Positions 26,907-35,950 of a stretch of 64,000 bases of DNA are shown here, in pieces. The notes beneath the pieces are model-generated. The model saw nothing but the letters and a program-made list of their open reading frames with translations, searched no databases and was not told where the DNA came from. Both the position numbers and the translations under genes were made by a program. How positions within the stretch are numbered: position 1 is the stretch's first letter; the number at the start of each line of letters is the position of its first letter. Location: the NCBI RefSeq assembly GCF_005771405.1, contig NZ_VAUA01000016.1, forward strand, positions 1 to 64,000. Reading direction: 5' to 3'. Origin of the DNA: Parasedimentitalea maritima. Lineage in GTDB: Bacteria; Pseudomonadota; Alphaproteobacteria; Rhodobacterales; Rhodobacteraceae.

Positions 26907-27376
26907 GCTTGACCTCGCAAGGTCGGGTAAATGTCGTCTTCGGCCTCCATTTCGACTAGCTCGTCTCGTTGCCTTAGGATCTGAACTGAAAAACGATCAA
27001 CGGTCTTTTGGGTTTCTAATTTGGATTTATACCGCTTGGCTTGCTCTTGATACTCACCCTCAACGTGCTCTTGCTCCAGTGCCTTGTGTTCAATGTTATG
27101 CTGGATGTGCGTTAGCTCTTGTCGCCGTTGAAACACCCCATACGCAATGCTTTGAAATGAAGACAGTCTATGATCTTGATCAGGCATTTGCATAAAACGC
27201 TGCCTAGCATACTCGCCAATGCCGCTTTGTTTTCTTTGTAATTCTTGAGTGAAACTGTCCAGGGCTTGGGCTACACGGCGTTTTTTGACTGAAGCGCGAT
27301 ATAGCTTGTTCTTTGCGTGCTGCACACGCATTTCATTGAGAGCCTGTAATTGTAACATCTGTTCTGGACGTTTCAT
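26903..27376 (-). CDS. sctO: T3SS stalk protein SctO (YscO/FliJ-like)
   Basis: 157 residues, nearly all charged coiled coil (LQALNEMRVQHAKNKLYRAS and the following heptads). Placed between sctN and sctQ and overlapping both by 4 bases, which is the position of SctO. It would link the ATPase to the export gate SctV. Sequence in this family is weakly conserved, so the call rests on length, coiled coil and gene order. Confidence 0.8.
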   Translation of the reverse strand: MKRPEQMLQLQALNEMRVQHAKNKLYRASVKKRRVAQALDSFTQELQRKQSGIGEYARQRFMQMPDQDHRLSSFQSIAYGVFQRRQELTHIQHNIEHKALEQEHVEGEYQEQAKRYKSKLETQKTVDRFSVQILRQRDELVEMEAEDDIYPTLRGQA

Positions 27377-28692
27377 GAAACCAGCTCTCTTAGTTTCACT
27401 ACTGTCTCTGGAAAGTTGGAATATTCGTCCGATGCTTGCCGAATAAATGAATTGATCTCATCACGGAGTTGGATGGCTTTATCGGCGACTGGGTCATAGC
27501 CAAATTCGTAGTCTCCCAACTTGAGCAGGAGTTCGATTTCTTCATATTTGGCCAGCAATTTTCGTAGCTCTTGTGACGCTTCCAGGTGTGGCGCAGTGAC
27601 AATTCGTTTCATTGTTCGGCTTAGGCTTGCAAGAACATCAATTGAGGGAAAATGCCCTGCATTGGCGAGCTCCCTGCTTAGTAGAATATGACCGTCGGTT
27701 AGGCTTTTAACTTCTTCGCCAATCGGGTCAGTTTCCGCGTCACCTTCTGTTAAGACTGAATATAGGGCGGTTATGTCGCCTGAATTAGATCGACCAGCGC
27801 GTTCGATCACAGCTGAAAGTGCAGGATATACTGAGGCCGGAAAGCCCCGACGAACGGGCGCTTCTCCATTGGCGAGTCCAATTTCACGCAGTGCGCGCGC
27901 TGTTCGGGTAAGGCTATCCACTACTAAAAAAACTGATTTTCCCTGGTCGCGAAAATACTCAGCAATGGAGCTTGCACTATGTGCGCAAATTGCTCTCTCG
28001 ATGGCGGGTCGATCTGAAGTGGCGGCGACGATTACCAGTCGGTGGGCCTTACCGACTTTGTTCACTTGCTCAAAGAACTCACGAACTTCTCGGCCTCGTT
28101 CGCCAACTAGACCAACCACAATCACATCTGCTTCGCAATTGCTGGCCAACATCTCTAAAAGCGATGATTTCCCTGTGCCAGGTGCTCCAAACACTGCCAT
28201 ACGTTGGCCAACGCCTATTGTTGTGGTACCGTCGATGGCGCGGCATCCTGTATGAAATTGTTTCGTAATCACTGGGCGTTCGACGGCGGCGCCCTGCTTT
28301 GGGCGAATATGACGTGTTCTTTCTGTTTCTAGCTCCAGTGGCAGCCCATCCATTGGTTCACCAAACGGGTTTACAATTCTGCCAAGCAGGGAAAAGCCTA
28401 CCGAAATTATTGGCTGTTCGCTTGAGAACCTAACTAATGCTCCAACAGATAAACCTGTTGTTTCGCTATAGGGCGTTAGGGTCGCTCGATTAGGTTCAAG
28501 TTTTGTGACTTCAGCCAAAACTGGGGCGCTGTTCTTACGATCTATTTGGTAAATCATCCCTTTGCGCGCGTCGGGAATTGCGGCGACAATAGTAAGGCCT
28601 CCAACTTCGATTACTCGCCCCATCACCTTATAAAGCGGTTGCGAACTAACCATCTGAGATATCGTATGGAGGCGTCCTGAGAACTTTGTCAT
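27373..28692 (-). CDS. sctN: T3SS ATPase SctN
   Basis: 439 residues from the ATG at 28692, which overlaps the sctL stop (ATGA); a longer frame upstream only reads the sctL gene out of frame. Walker A is GAPGTGKSS at 169-177, and Walker B is in 'SVFLVVDSLTR'. The C-terminal 'LASLSRTMKRIVTAPH' is typical of the YscN/FliI type rather than F1 ATPases. It removes chaperones and unfolds substrates at the base of the injectisome. Confidence 0.95.
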   Translation of the reverse strand: MTKFSGRLHTISQMVSSQPLYKVMGRVIEVGGLTIVAAIPDARKGMIYQIDRKNSAPVLAEVTKLEPNRATLTPYSETTGLSVGALVRFSSEQPIISVGFSLLGRIVNPFGEPMDGLPLELETERTRHIRPKQGAAVERPVITKQFHTGCRAIDGTTTIGVGQRMAVFGAPGTGKSSLLEMLASNCEADVIVVGLVGERGREVREFFEQVNKVGKAHRLVIVAATSDRPAIERAICAHSASSIAEYFRDQGKSVFLVVDSLTRTARALREIGLANGEAPVRRGFPASVYPALSAVIERAGRSNSGDITALYSVLTEGDAETDPIGEEVKSLTDGHILLSRELANAGHFPSIDVLASLSRTMKRIVTAPHLEASQELRKLLAKYEEIELLLKLGDYEFGYDPVADKAIQLRDEINSFIRQASDEYSNFPETVVKLRELVS

Positions 28693-29339
28693 GTTGAACT
28701 CAGCGCGTTGGATGGAGCTTGCTCGAATAGCGTAACCAGAGTTTCCAACTGCGCCTCCAGCGCAACGTCGACAACACTTGTCTCGCACCCGATGCGGATT
28801 GTATTCGGTTTCATATCAGGACAAGTCTCAATTGAAGTCACTCCGCCGAAACGTTCGGGGAATGTGGACATAACAGTTAGAATTCGTGATTCCTGATCTG
28901 GATGAACGGTCAGAGCTTGCTCATATGTGGTACTTGTTACTTTCAAAGCCTCATGAACCATGCGGGAAATCAACTCCGCATCATCCAATTCTCCGATCAA
29001 ACGTCGCAAGCAAGTTCCAACCAAGTCGATCAACCAGGGGGTCATAGCCTCAAACTCCGACCTGATGTCAGCAGAAACGCTGAGCAATTCAGCAAACGCA
29101 TCTGCTTTTTGGTTTTCCAGAGCGGCAGTCTTATACCCGGCTGTGGTTTCCTGAAGCTCTCTTAGTTGTTGATGCCTTTCATCGTCGACCTGTTCGAGAA
29201 TTTGATCAGCCTTCAGGTGTGCCGCATACAAGATTGAGGTGACCCTTTCTTTGAGCTTTGTTTCAATGCTCAAAGCTTCATCAAAATCCTGGGCGTTCAA
29301 CAACTCTGCACGCGGTTTAGTCTCGCTCCAATTCTTCAT
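28689..29339 (-). CDS. sctL: T3SS ATPase regulator SctL (HrpE/YscL/FliH)
   Basis: 216 residues: a helical N-terminal half ('ATSIL'-type coiled coil, LKERVTSILYAAHLKADQIL, 'HQQLRELQETTAGYKTAALE') and a globular C-terminal domain that in FliH/YscL binds the ATPase. It sits directly before sctN, overlapping by 4 bases at each end. It links SctN to the SctQ pods. Confidence 0.88.
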   Translation of the reverse strand: MKNWSETKPRAELLNAQDFDEALSIETKLKERVTSILYAAHLKADQILEQVDDERHQQLRELQETTAGYKTAALENQKADAFAELLSVSADIRSEFEAMTPWLIDLVGTCLRRLIGELDDAELISRMVHEALKVTSTTYEQALTVHPDQESRILTVMSTFPERFGGVTSIETCPDMKPNTIRIGCETSVVDVALEAQLETLVTLFEQAPSNALSST

Positions 29340-29914
29340 GATAAGTCATCCTCCGGTACTGCGCGCAAAAACCGCTCGAACAGCATTTTGCGTTTTTCAA
29401 TATTCGAAGAAAATTGGGGTGAAATTGGCGAGACCAGCAGTTTCAAGTGTTCAGCAACCGGCGCCGGAAAACCTTTTGCCCAGGCTAAAAAGCAATGAAC
29501 GCCTTCACGCTCAATGCTTTGAACATCCGGGATTGTTGGAATAACTGAGGGATCGACGTGGTCATGGAATTTCCTGACCAAATCTAGATCTTGTACTGAC
29601 AAGTTCCCACAGATTGTTCTCGTTTCGCGGGTGAACAGGCAGAGGATTAGTCGAGGAGCCAGCCAGGAGAGACCGATACGTCGTAGGTTTTTTTCGGTAA
29701 TAGCCGAACTGACGACATCAGTAATCTGCTTTACCTTTTCTTCAGTTTGCAAGTCAGGAAAGGCAAGAAGAGGGTGCTGCTCTGACAGCAACCTTTTGAA
29801 GAAGGCTTCATCTTCAAATATTTCTGAACGCAGGCGTTTGTCCGTGATCCCAGGTACCATGGTCACCAGCCATTCAGGATGAACGGCGAAAGAGTTTTCG
29901 GCAATGGGCATCAT
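29336..29914 (-). CDS. sctK: T3SS sorting platform protein SctK
   Basis: 192 residues, all-helical, with 'PEWLVTMVPG' near the N-terminus and 'RRIGLSWLAPRLILCLFTRE' in the middle. Placed between sctJ and sctL, the position of SctK (NolU in rhizobia). In the sorting platform SctK bridges SctD and SctQ. Sequence conservation is low in this family; the assignment relies on order, size and helical pattern. Confidence 0.75.
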   Translation of the reverse strand: MMPIAENSFAVHPEWLVTMVPGITDKRLRSEIFEDEAFFKRLLSEQHPLLAFPDLQTEEKVKQITDVVSSAITEKNLRRIGLSWLAPRLILCLFTRETRTICGNLSVQDLDLVRKFHDHVDPSVIPTIPDVQSIEREGVHCFLAWAKGFPAPVAEHLKLLVSPISPQFSSNIEKRKMLFERFLRAVPEDDLS

Positions 29915-30741
29915 GAATTACGGCCCGTTGGATCGTTGCGTACGCGGACAACTGGTGGGGAACGCCTAGCTCTTCTGGAGATGAATTTTGCACCACATAC
30001 CCAAACTAACGTTCCTGTGAGAAGGCTAAGCAAGATAAAGAGCGCGACCTGCCGGTCGACAAAATCTTGAATATTCTTGATGCCTAAGATGTCGGCACTA
30101 ACCACACTTGCGGTTGTTTGTTCGTTCTCTGGTGAGAGAGCGACGGCTTGTCTCGACGCTCCGCCATAGGGGAACATTACGACCACGACGCTTTCATAAT
30201 GAAGATCTGGCGTGCTGTTTGCTACAATCAGTTTTATCTTACCAATAAGCTCTTCGGACGCGGCAAATTCCTCATATTCGACTGTCACCGAAGCATTTGC
30301 TTCCCTTGCTGTCTTCTCAAAACGTTTGGGTTGCGGGATAGCAAGCATAACCCTTGCTGAACGAACTCCAGAAATGCTGCTGATTGTGTTTGACAGCTCT
30401 TGGTTCATTGCATGAACAAAACGCGCTTGCTGTTCGAAAGGGGTTCCTAGGATGTTTCCTGCCCCGAAAATATCACCAAGTGAATCGAACTTTTCGCGGG
30501 GTAAACCGCGTTCAAGAAGGAGTGTTATTGCCTGCGGAACCAGTGTAGAGTTCACCTGAACGGAATAAGCGCCGTCTTTATCCTGAATCCGGGTGGCTTC
30601 CACACCACTCCCGAACAGCACAGCAATCATTTCGCTTGCTTCGCGTTCCTCAAGTTTGGAAAAAATCGTCTCTTTACATCCCATTACGGAAATCAAGAAG
30701 AGTATTCCCAAAGCTAATTTTGCTATTTTGTAGATTCGCAC
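29911..30741 (-). CDS. sctJ: T3SS inner-membrane ring lipoprotein SctJ
   Basis: 276 residues starting at GTG behind a strong GGGGGAG site. The lipobox LISVMGC puts the lipidated Cys at residue 22. The YscJ/FliF ring-building domains follow ('GVEATRIQDKDGAYSVQV', 'RFVHAMNQELSNTISSISGV', 'ARVMLAIP'), and a membrane helix lies near residue 225-245 before a basic tail. It forms the inner ring with SctD. Stop and start overlap sctK by 4 bases. Confidence 0.93.
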   Translation of the reverse strand: MRIYKIAKLALGILFLISVMGCKETIFSKLEEREASEMIAVLFGSGVEATRIQDKDGAYSVQVNSTLVPQAITLLLERGLPREKFDSLGDIFGAGNILGTPFEQQARFVHAMNQELSNTISSISGVRSARVMLAIPQPKRFEKTAREANASVTVEYEEFAASEELIGKIKLIVANSTPDLHYESVVVVMFPYGGASRQAVALSPENEQTTASVVSADILGIKNIQDFVDRQVALFILLSLLTGTLVWVCGAKFISRRARRSPPVVRVRNDPTGRNS

Positions 30742-30946
30742 AATTTCTCCCCCGGTGTTAAGAATTCATTAAAATGTGCTTCCAGTCACTCGGTGGCGAA
30801 CACTGAACTATCCCTCATTTACGTAGACGGCTCCGTACCTTTTCGGACTGAAACACCGAGCTAGGCAGGATCATGCTTTGGGCTGAGCGGTATGGATTTA
30901 GTATTTGAGCGTGTGTTGATAAGACACCTGTGCAAACTGCCGGACT
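30742..30946. other. 205-bp gap between sctV and sctJ
   Basis: The only sizeable gap within the minus-strand apparatus genes. It ends with the strong ribosome binding site of sctJ. It may hold a second promoter for sctJ-sctU; I see no clear -35/-10 pair or hairpin with a T-run. Confidence 0.35.
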
Positions 30947-33046
30947 TTAGGTGTTTATCAGGCGTTCTACGGGTATTTCGGCCTCTATAATGCCGATTGG
31001 AAATGACGGAACCTCGTTGGCTAGTTCATGAGGAGCCAGTACAGGTAAGTGTATGTTGTTCTCGGCTAGAAAATTTCGCATACGTCTTCGCAGATCAGCG
31101 GCCACCATGACAGTAGGTTGAGCAGCACCGTCTTTGCTACCGCTGGCGATATCCTTTAGTTGCGGAATAACGGCCTCGGTCGTTTCTGCGTCAAAGACCA
31201 AACTTTTGCTTGATAGCTCTGAGAATTGGTCGGCGTCCTGTTGGATTGCGCGACGCGCTCTTTTTTCCAACTCTGGCGAGACAATTACCATACCAATAGC
31301 CCCCACCTTACCCGCTAATCGATAGCAAAGCTGACGTCTCAAGGATCCGCGCAGGCATTCGGCAAGCATGATTGGGGTCGGGGAATCGAGCGTATGGATC
31401 CAATAGTGAAGGGATGAAATTACCAACTCTAACGGCCTAAGAGGAACCCCATCTTCAACCAGGTAACTTAACATCTTGAACAGTTGTGGTTGCAGAATAT
31501 CACCTTCAATGACCGACATCGTTTCTGGATCCGCGGCCCGTAGTGATTTTTGGTATGTGTAAAAATCATCCAGCGTAAACAGTGTTCCCAAGTTTTGCTC
31601 AAACTTGCGAAAGGCAATTAAGGATAACACAGCTTCTGGCTCCATGTAGCTCAGGCCCATGCTTTCAATCTGTTGCGAATGCCTGCGCGGCACCCAAATT
31701 CCCGTAAGGACTTCTTCGGGCGCGCTCTGTAACTCTGAAAGGTTCAGACTGTCTTCTAACAGTTGCCTATCAGAGGTCCCGACTAGAATATCGGCCGTAT
31801 CAAGGGTTCCTTTTTGGATTGGGACTTCATCCAATTGGAGAACCCAGGTATTCCCTGCCACCGCAGCATTTGGCACTAATTTTGGAATGGGAAATTGAAC
31901 GCCACGTGTCGAAAACAACGTCCAAAAGAGATCAAGCAAGGACTCGTTTAGCAAGTCAATATTGAGACCTGAGGTGATCTCAGAACCAAGAAGCACCTGG
32001 AAGCGATTGCTTTGAGGCAGCTCTCGCAGGGGTTCATTATTCTCCTCAGGACGACCTTCAACATCTTCGGAAATTTCTTCCCGACTTTCTTCCAATGGTT
32101 TTTCTTCTTTCGCTGCGCGCCGCCTCATGTACAGCGCCATGGTCAGCAAAACTACTGAAAAGCTTGAAAAAATTGCGAGAGGAAAGCCGGGGATCAAACC
32201 AAGTAAAAGAATTATAGCACCAGACATGGCTGGCACTCTGTGGTCTGAAAACAGCTCTCGTGATATGTCGGAACCAAGATCTATGTTTTCACTGTCGGTA
32301 ACGCGAGTAACAATAATCCCTGCACTCATCGCCATGAGCAAGGCGGGGATCTGTGCGACCAGACCATCGCCAATAGTAAGCAAGGAGAATGTCGCGGCTG
32401 CATCTGAAAAGCTGAGGCCATGAACATTCATGCCAACAGCAATGCCGCCGATCAGATTGATGCAAATGATCACGATGCCGGCAATTGCGTCTCCCTTAAT
32501 AAACTTCATCGCGCCGTCCATCGCGCCGAAGAACTGACTGTTTTTATCCAATTGGGCCCTTAGACGGCTGCCTTCTTCTGGTTCGATGTCACCAGCCTTG
32601 ACCATGGCATCGATTGTCATCTGCTTGCCGGGCAGGGCATCCAGCGTGAACCGAGCGCCCACCTCGGCTACCCGCTCAGCGCCTTTGGTGATAACCAGAA
32701 ATTGCACCGCGGTAATGATAAGAAAAATGACAAGCCCAATCATAATCGAACCAGCAACAACAAAATTGCCAAAGGTTTCGATGATGGAGCCTGCGTCTGC
32801 CTCAGATAATATGAGGCGCGTAGTTCCGATAGAAAGCGCTAGCCGAAATGCCGTACCAATCAAGATAACCGACGGAAATGTAGAAAAATCGGATGGTTGT
32901 TTCAGATAGATCGCAACAATTAGCAAAACAACCGAAAGTGAAAGATTTAGAGCAAGCAACCCATCAATCACTGACTGATGAATCGGCACTACAATAAGCG
33001 AAAGGGTCGCAATCAAGATGGTTACCAGGTACAGATCTCGTCTCAT
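30947..33046 (-). CDS. sctV: T3SS export gate protein SctV
   Basis: 699 residues, FlhA/YscV family. About seven to eight membrane helices occupy residues 1-310, with the conserved cytoplasmic loop 'QFFGAMDGAMKFIKGDAIAG'. A linker with an acidic Glu-rich stretch (residues 315-345) leads to the large cytoplasmic domain that forms a nonameric ring and receives substrate-chaperone complexes. In rhizobial systems rhcV is usually elsewhere; here it sits between the sctC fragment and sctJ. Confidence 0.95.
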   Translation of the reverse strand: MRRDLYLVTILIATLSLIVVPIHQSVIDGLLALNLSLSVVLLIVAIYLKQPSDFSTFPSVILIGTAFRLALSIGTTRLILSEADAGSIIETFGNFVVAGSIMIGLVIFLIITAVQFLVITKGAERVAEVGARFTLDALPGKQMTIDAMVKAGDIEPEEGSRLRAQLDKNSQFFGAMDGAMKFIKGDAIAGIVIICINLIGGIAVGMNVHGLSFSDAAATFSLLTIGDGLVAQIPALLMAMSAGIIVTRVTDSENIDLGSDISRELFSDHRVPAMSGAIILLLGLIPGFPLAIFSSFSVVLLTMALYMRRRAAKEEKPLEESREEISEDVEGRPEENNEPLRELPQSNRFQVLLGSEITSGLNIDLLNESLLDLFWTLFSTRGVQFPIPKLVPNAAVAGNTWVLQLDEVPIQKGTLDTADILVGTSDRQLLEDSLNLSELQSAPEEVLTGIWVPRRHSQQIESMGLSYMEPEAVLSLIAFRKFEQNLGTLFTLDDFYTYQKSLRAADPETMSVIEGDILQPQLFKMLSYLVEDGVPLRPLELVISSLHYWIHTLDSPTPIMLAECLRGSLRRQLCYRLAGKVGAIGMVIVSPELEKRARRAIQQDADQFSELSSKSLVFDAETTEAVIPQLKDIASGSKDGAAQPTVMVAADLRRRMRNFLAENNIHLPVLAPHELANEVPSFPIGIIEAEIPVERLINT

Positions 33047-33130
33047 TATCTATGCTTGCCTTTGGTCGTCTACGAGATGCTACATCTGGGCAAAATGCGC
33101 GGTGAAAACATCGCCGCGCATTTTTGAGAA

Positions 33131-33310
33131 TTAGGCGCCTTTACCAGCGACCTGTTTCTCTGTTTTAGCTGGCTGCATAATTTTTTCTGCGTCAATTAGA
33201 GCTCTACTCATCGCTTCGGTCACGTCCTTGAGTTCTTGGGCTGAGGACGTCACTGATGAAGTGTCTGCAGTTACTGGTGCGGGCATATTTATTCCTTTCA
33301 TACATGTCAT
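33131..33310 (-). CDS. Small T3SS-operon protein of unknown function
   Basis: A short frame with two good starts: ATG at 33310 (GAGGAG 8 nt upstream; 59 residues) or ATG at 33286 (AAAGGA 6 nt upstream; 51 residues, beginning MPAPVTADTSSVTSSAQELK). The product is a single amphipathic helix with a basic tail. It sits between the sctC fragment and sctV. Position and size would suit a needle or inner-rod type subunit or a pilot, but I see no family signature. Two overlapping ribosome binding sites argue that it is translated. Confidence 0.55.
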   Translation of the reverse strand: MTCMKGINMPAPVTADTSSVTSSAQELKDVTEAMSRALIDAEKIMQPAKTEKQVAGKGA

Positions 33311-33418
33311 TATTGATGCTCCTCGTAAGAGGTTAGTAAGGCCTGTTTTGTGCAGGCCGCCTGCGCCTTACGGCGCAAGATCTGACTTTTGTTGTCAGAA
33401 TTCGATATGGCTACATTT

Positions 33419-34075
33419 CTAACTATCGCCGCCATTCACCAGATGTTGATCATTGGTGGCGTCAGTCCCTTGTGCTGGAGTGGGTTCAATTTCAATTTCG
33501 GTCCCTCGGCGAATTCGAATTAGAGACTGTTTTTTGAGAGGGACGGTGTCCGCTGGTAGACTTTGAATAATGGCCTCGCCAAACGCGATTAGTTTTGGTG
33601 GTCCGGTTAGAACAATCGCAGCGCCGTCGGCGACTTCAATTTTTCTCAGACTACTGGCCGTGATTCCCGCCTCGCTCAATAATCTGGCGGCCTCGTCATA
33701 TGACATCTTGGAAAGCCGAATGATGCGTGAAGTGGTTTCAGAGGTGTCTGAAACATAGTAAATTCCGTTAAACTGGAACCATTCGATCTTGGCCTCGCGC
33801 GACAGCTGCGTGAGAACATCGCGGATGGTTCCGTGGTAATTTGTCGATGTCAGGCGTGTGTTTACAGCCGAAGAGATTTCTACCTGTTCTTCGGTAAGTG
33901 TCGAAACTAACTGCAAAAGTTCCTGAACGCGCGAGTCTATGACTTTGATTTGCACCGTGGCGCCGCGCAATTCTTCTTGTGACGTAATGGCAGCTACAGA
34001 AGTGCCCATGGACAATGAAATTCCGAGTGCGACAACTTTTGTAACCTTGGAGCGGCAAGCAAAGCGGAACAACAA
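33419..34075 (-). CDS. T3SS secretin N-terminal protein, split SctC (RhcC1/NolW-like)
   Basis: 218 residues, starting TTG with GAGG 4 nt before it. A signal peptide (residues 1-29, '...GISLSMGTSVAA') is followed by two periplasmic ring-building domains of secretins (N0 'TVQIKVIDSRVQELLQLVS', 'RDVLTQLSREAKIEWFQFNG' and N1 'SRIIRLSKMSYDEAARLLSE'). It ends before the secretin channel domain, which an ordinary SctC (about 550-650 aa) would carry. Rhizobia have SctC split in this way into RhcC1 and RhcC2. No C2 half is in this window. Confidence 0.8.
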   Translation of the reverse strand: MLFRFACRSKVTKVVALGISLSMGTSVAAITSQEELRGATVQIKVIDSRVQELLQLVSTLTEEQVEISSAVNTRLTSTNYHGTIRDVLTQLSREAKIEWFQFNGIYYVSDTSETTSRIIRLSKMSYDEAARLLSEAGITASSLRKIEVADGAAIVLTGPPKLIAFGEAIIQSLPADTVPLKKQSLIRIRRGTEIEIEPTPAQGTDATNDQHLVNGGDS

Positions 34076-34300
34076 TATTCCTCATCCTCTTAATACTTTT
34101 GAAACGTTGTTTAAAATGTTCACAATTTTTCGGTTGCGATAAATTGCAACGACTACCTTGGATGGCTTTTTCTCACCCGGATGATGATGAGTGAAGGTCT
34201 CGGAAGGTGGTACGTAGTGCCTATGAACCTAGGTAGATGAGAATGCTTTCTTCGAAATGGTTGGCATTTAACTATTGAGGGTGAAAACGCTACTCAGACA
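34076..34300. promoter_or_regulatory. Divergent promoter region of the two T3SS operons
   Basis: A 225-bp AT-rich gap between the minus-strand operon (starting with the sctC fragment) and the plus-strand operon (34301 onward). All apparatus genes point away from it, so it should hold both main promoters. I cannot assign specific boxes. Confidence 0.5.
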
Positions 34301-34543
34301 ATGATGACAAATTTGGAGAACTTTCGGGCGCATCTTCTTTCAGCCGGGTTCTTTACTTTGCTGCAAACAATCGAAGGAAAGCATGTGGAAAGTGATGGAG
34401 TAACGGAAACGCCGACGAGCAGTCTCCCGGTAGTGGATGATGCCGGCTTGCAAGAGCAACTTGATGAAATACTCGAGGTCTTCATGCAGCAGTCAATGTT
34501 CAAGCTCGTTAGTAAGGCGCGAGAGCTCGCCAAAGACGAATAA
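34301..34543 (+). CDS. Small acidic T3SS-operon protein, unknown
   Basis: 80 residues (or 79 from the second ATG), acidic, helical, with 'DDAGLQEQLDEILEVFMQQS' in the second half. First gene of the plus-strand T3SS operon. Size would fit a needle-chaperone partner (SctE/YscE type) or a small exported subunit; the sequence does not decide. The ribosome binding site is weak. Confidence 0.55.
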   Translation: MMTNLENFRAHLLSAGFFTLLQTIEGKHVESDGVTETPTSSLPVVDDAGLQEQLDEILEVFMQQSMFKLVSKARELAKDE

Positions 34544-34572
34544 TTTACATTTCGTAAGAGGAAAGGGATTTC

Positions 34573-34986
34573 ATGGCAGATGAAGTCAGCGCAATAGGCG
34601 ACCAACTGGCAGAGAAGCAGGTGACGGCTGTTTCTATTGAGAGTCTTGTTGATGATGCTTCGCGAAATCAGGGGATTGCGCGGGATATGAGTGATGCCAT
34701 GAATGTTGCGATACATAGCCTTTCATCTAGTCCCGTTGAACAGAGCGCACCTTCGGATCCGATTTCAGGTGCTGCCCAACGGGAAGTGATGGACATACAA
34801 AATGACTTTATTTCAGGACCTTCCGATGGGCCAGCTTCAGGTCCGGTTGATGGAAAGGCGAATGAAATTTCGCAGACCGCAAATGAAATGATGTCTGTCG
34901 TAAAAGACCTGACCGAATGGCAGATCACTTGGGGGGTCGCACAGACTGCTCAAAAAGACCTGACACATATTCTGAAGTCAGGCTAA
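34573..34986 (+). CDS. Candidate T3SS inner-rod or needle subunit (SctI-like)
   Basis: 137 residues with a good GGAAAGGG site. The N-terminal part is helical, a Ser/Pro/Gly-rich linker (residues 55-95) follows, and the C-terminal helix 'TEWQITWGVAQTAQKDLTHI' ending KSG resembles the conserved C-terminus of SctI/PrgJ and SctF proteins. It lies directly before sctD (4-bp gap). I favour SctI on length; a needle role is the alternative. Confidence 0.5.
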   Translation: MADEVSAIGDQLAEKQVTAVSIESLVDDASRNQGIARDMSDAMNVAIHSLSSSPVEQSAPSDPISGAAQREVMDIQNDFISGPSDGPASGPVDGKANEISQTANEMMSVVKDLTEWQITWGVAQTAQKDLTHILKSG

Positions 34987-34990
34987 TTGA

Positions 34991-35950
34991 ATGTTAGACG
35001 GCCTAAAGATGTTGGCGGTATATGCGCAAGAAAGACTTGGCCGCATTCGCACCTCGCTAAGTGTGCAACCGCCACCACAAATTACAATTAGTGTCGTCTC
35101 TGGTTTGCAGGCAGGGAGTGAAGTCGAGCTCACAAAGCAGGCCTTTCGCATTGGGGACAGTGTCACAGACGAACTTTTTCTTTTACCTAAGGACGGAGAA
35201 AAAGGTTCTGTTGATGTTTCGTTTGGACAGGTGGCAAATGTAACACTCGTTTCCGCATCGACGGATCGCAAGGATGTGTACCTTGATGATCTACTGGTAA
35301 CATCCGAAGCCGCGACCAAACGGCTTCCATGCAAGTTGAAAATTGATGGGGATGTGCTTTGTGTATCTCGGTCTTCAGAGTTTTCTGAAACCGACACTGA
35401 AGCGAGCGTACCTGTCGTTTTGATGGCAAGTTTGTTGATGGTCATGACCCTCATCGTAGGTTGGATGTATTTGGTTCCCACAGAACGGTTTTCTACATCC
35501 CAGTTTGTTCAAGGCGATGCGAGTTCGGATGGTGGTTTTCAGGATGCCTCTGCTATAGTGGAGGCCGTTCTCGCTAAGGCGGGGCTTTCGGAGAGAGTAG
35601 AGGTTACTTCGCGCGCGGATTCAGTTGTTGAGATTTCAGGGACAATTAGCCGAAATGACTTGGGGGAGTGGCAGACCGCGCGCAGCGAAATTGAAATCGT
35701 GCTGGCGGATTTCCCGGTGATCTACAACGTTAGAAGTGTTCCTGTCCTAACAAATTTTCCCGCGATCAGCCTCGTAACGCAGGCGCCTCAGAAATTTGTA
35801 ATCCTCCTTGATGGCCAAAAAGTTGAAATGGGGGATACCATCGTTGAAAACTGGAAGCTCAGTGACATTCGTGAAAAATCACTTATTTTACAGAATGTTG
35901 ACGAGCTGATAGAAGTTTCATTTGGGAACAAAAGTAATGCCGATCAATAA
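34991..35950 (+). CDS. sctD: T3SS inner-membrane ring protein SctD
   Basis: 319 residues: an FHA-like cytoplasmic domain (residues 25-130, 'VVSGLQAGSEVELTKQAFRI'), one membrane helix near 139-161 (VVLMASLLMVMTLIVGWMYL), and a periplasmic part with ring-building (BON-like) folds. This is the YscD/PrgH architecture, slightly shorter than usual. It would form the outer-facing part of the inner ring with SctJ and contact SctK in the cytoplasm. Overlaps the next gene by 14 bases. Confidence 0.85.
   Translation: MLDGLKMLAVYAQERLGRIRTSLSVQPPPQITISVVSGLQAGSEVELTKQAFRIGDSVTDELFLLPKDGEKGSVDVSFGQVANVTLVSASTDRKDVYLDDLLVTSEAATKRLPCKLKIDGDVLCVSRSSEFSETDTEASVPVVLMASLLMVMTLIVGWMYLVPTERFSTSQFVQGDASSDGGFQDASAIVEAVLAKAGLSERVEVTSRADSVVEISGTISRNDLGEWQTARSEIEIVLADFPVIYNVRSVPVLTNFPAISLVTQAPQKFVILLDGQKVEMGDTIVENWKLSDIREKSLILQNVDELIEVSFGNKSNADQ

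Noticed and set aside
28690-28788. N-terminal extension of sctN to 28788
   Set aside because: It only reads the end of sctL in another frame; the ATG at 28692 overlaps the sctL stop as in the other gene pairs of this operon.
33768-34085. 105-residue minus-strand frame beginning ATG at 34085
   Set aside because: Better start codon than the sctC fragment, but the other frame carries a signal peptide and secretin N-domains, so this one is a shadow.
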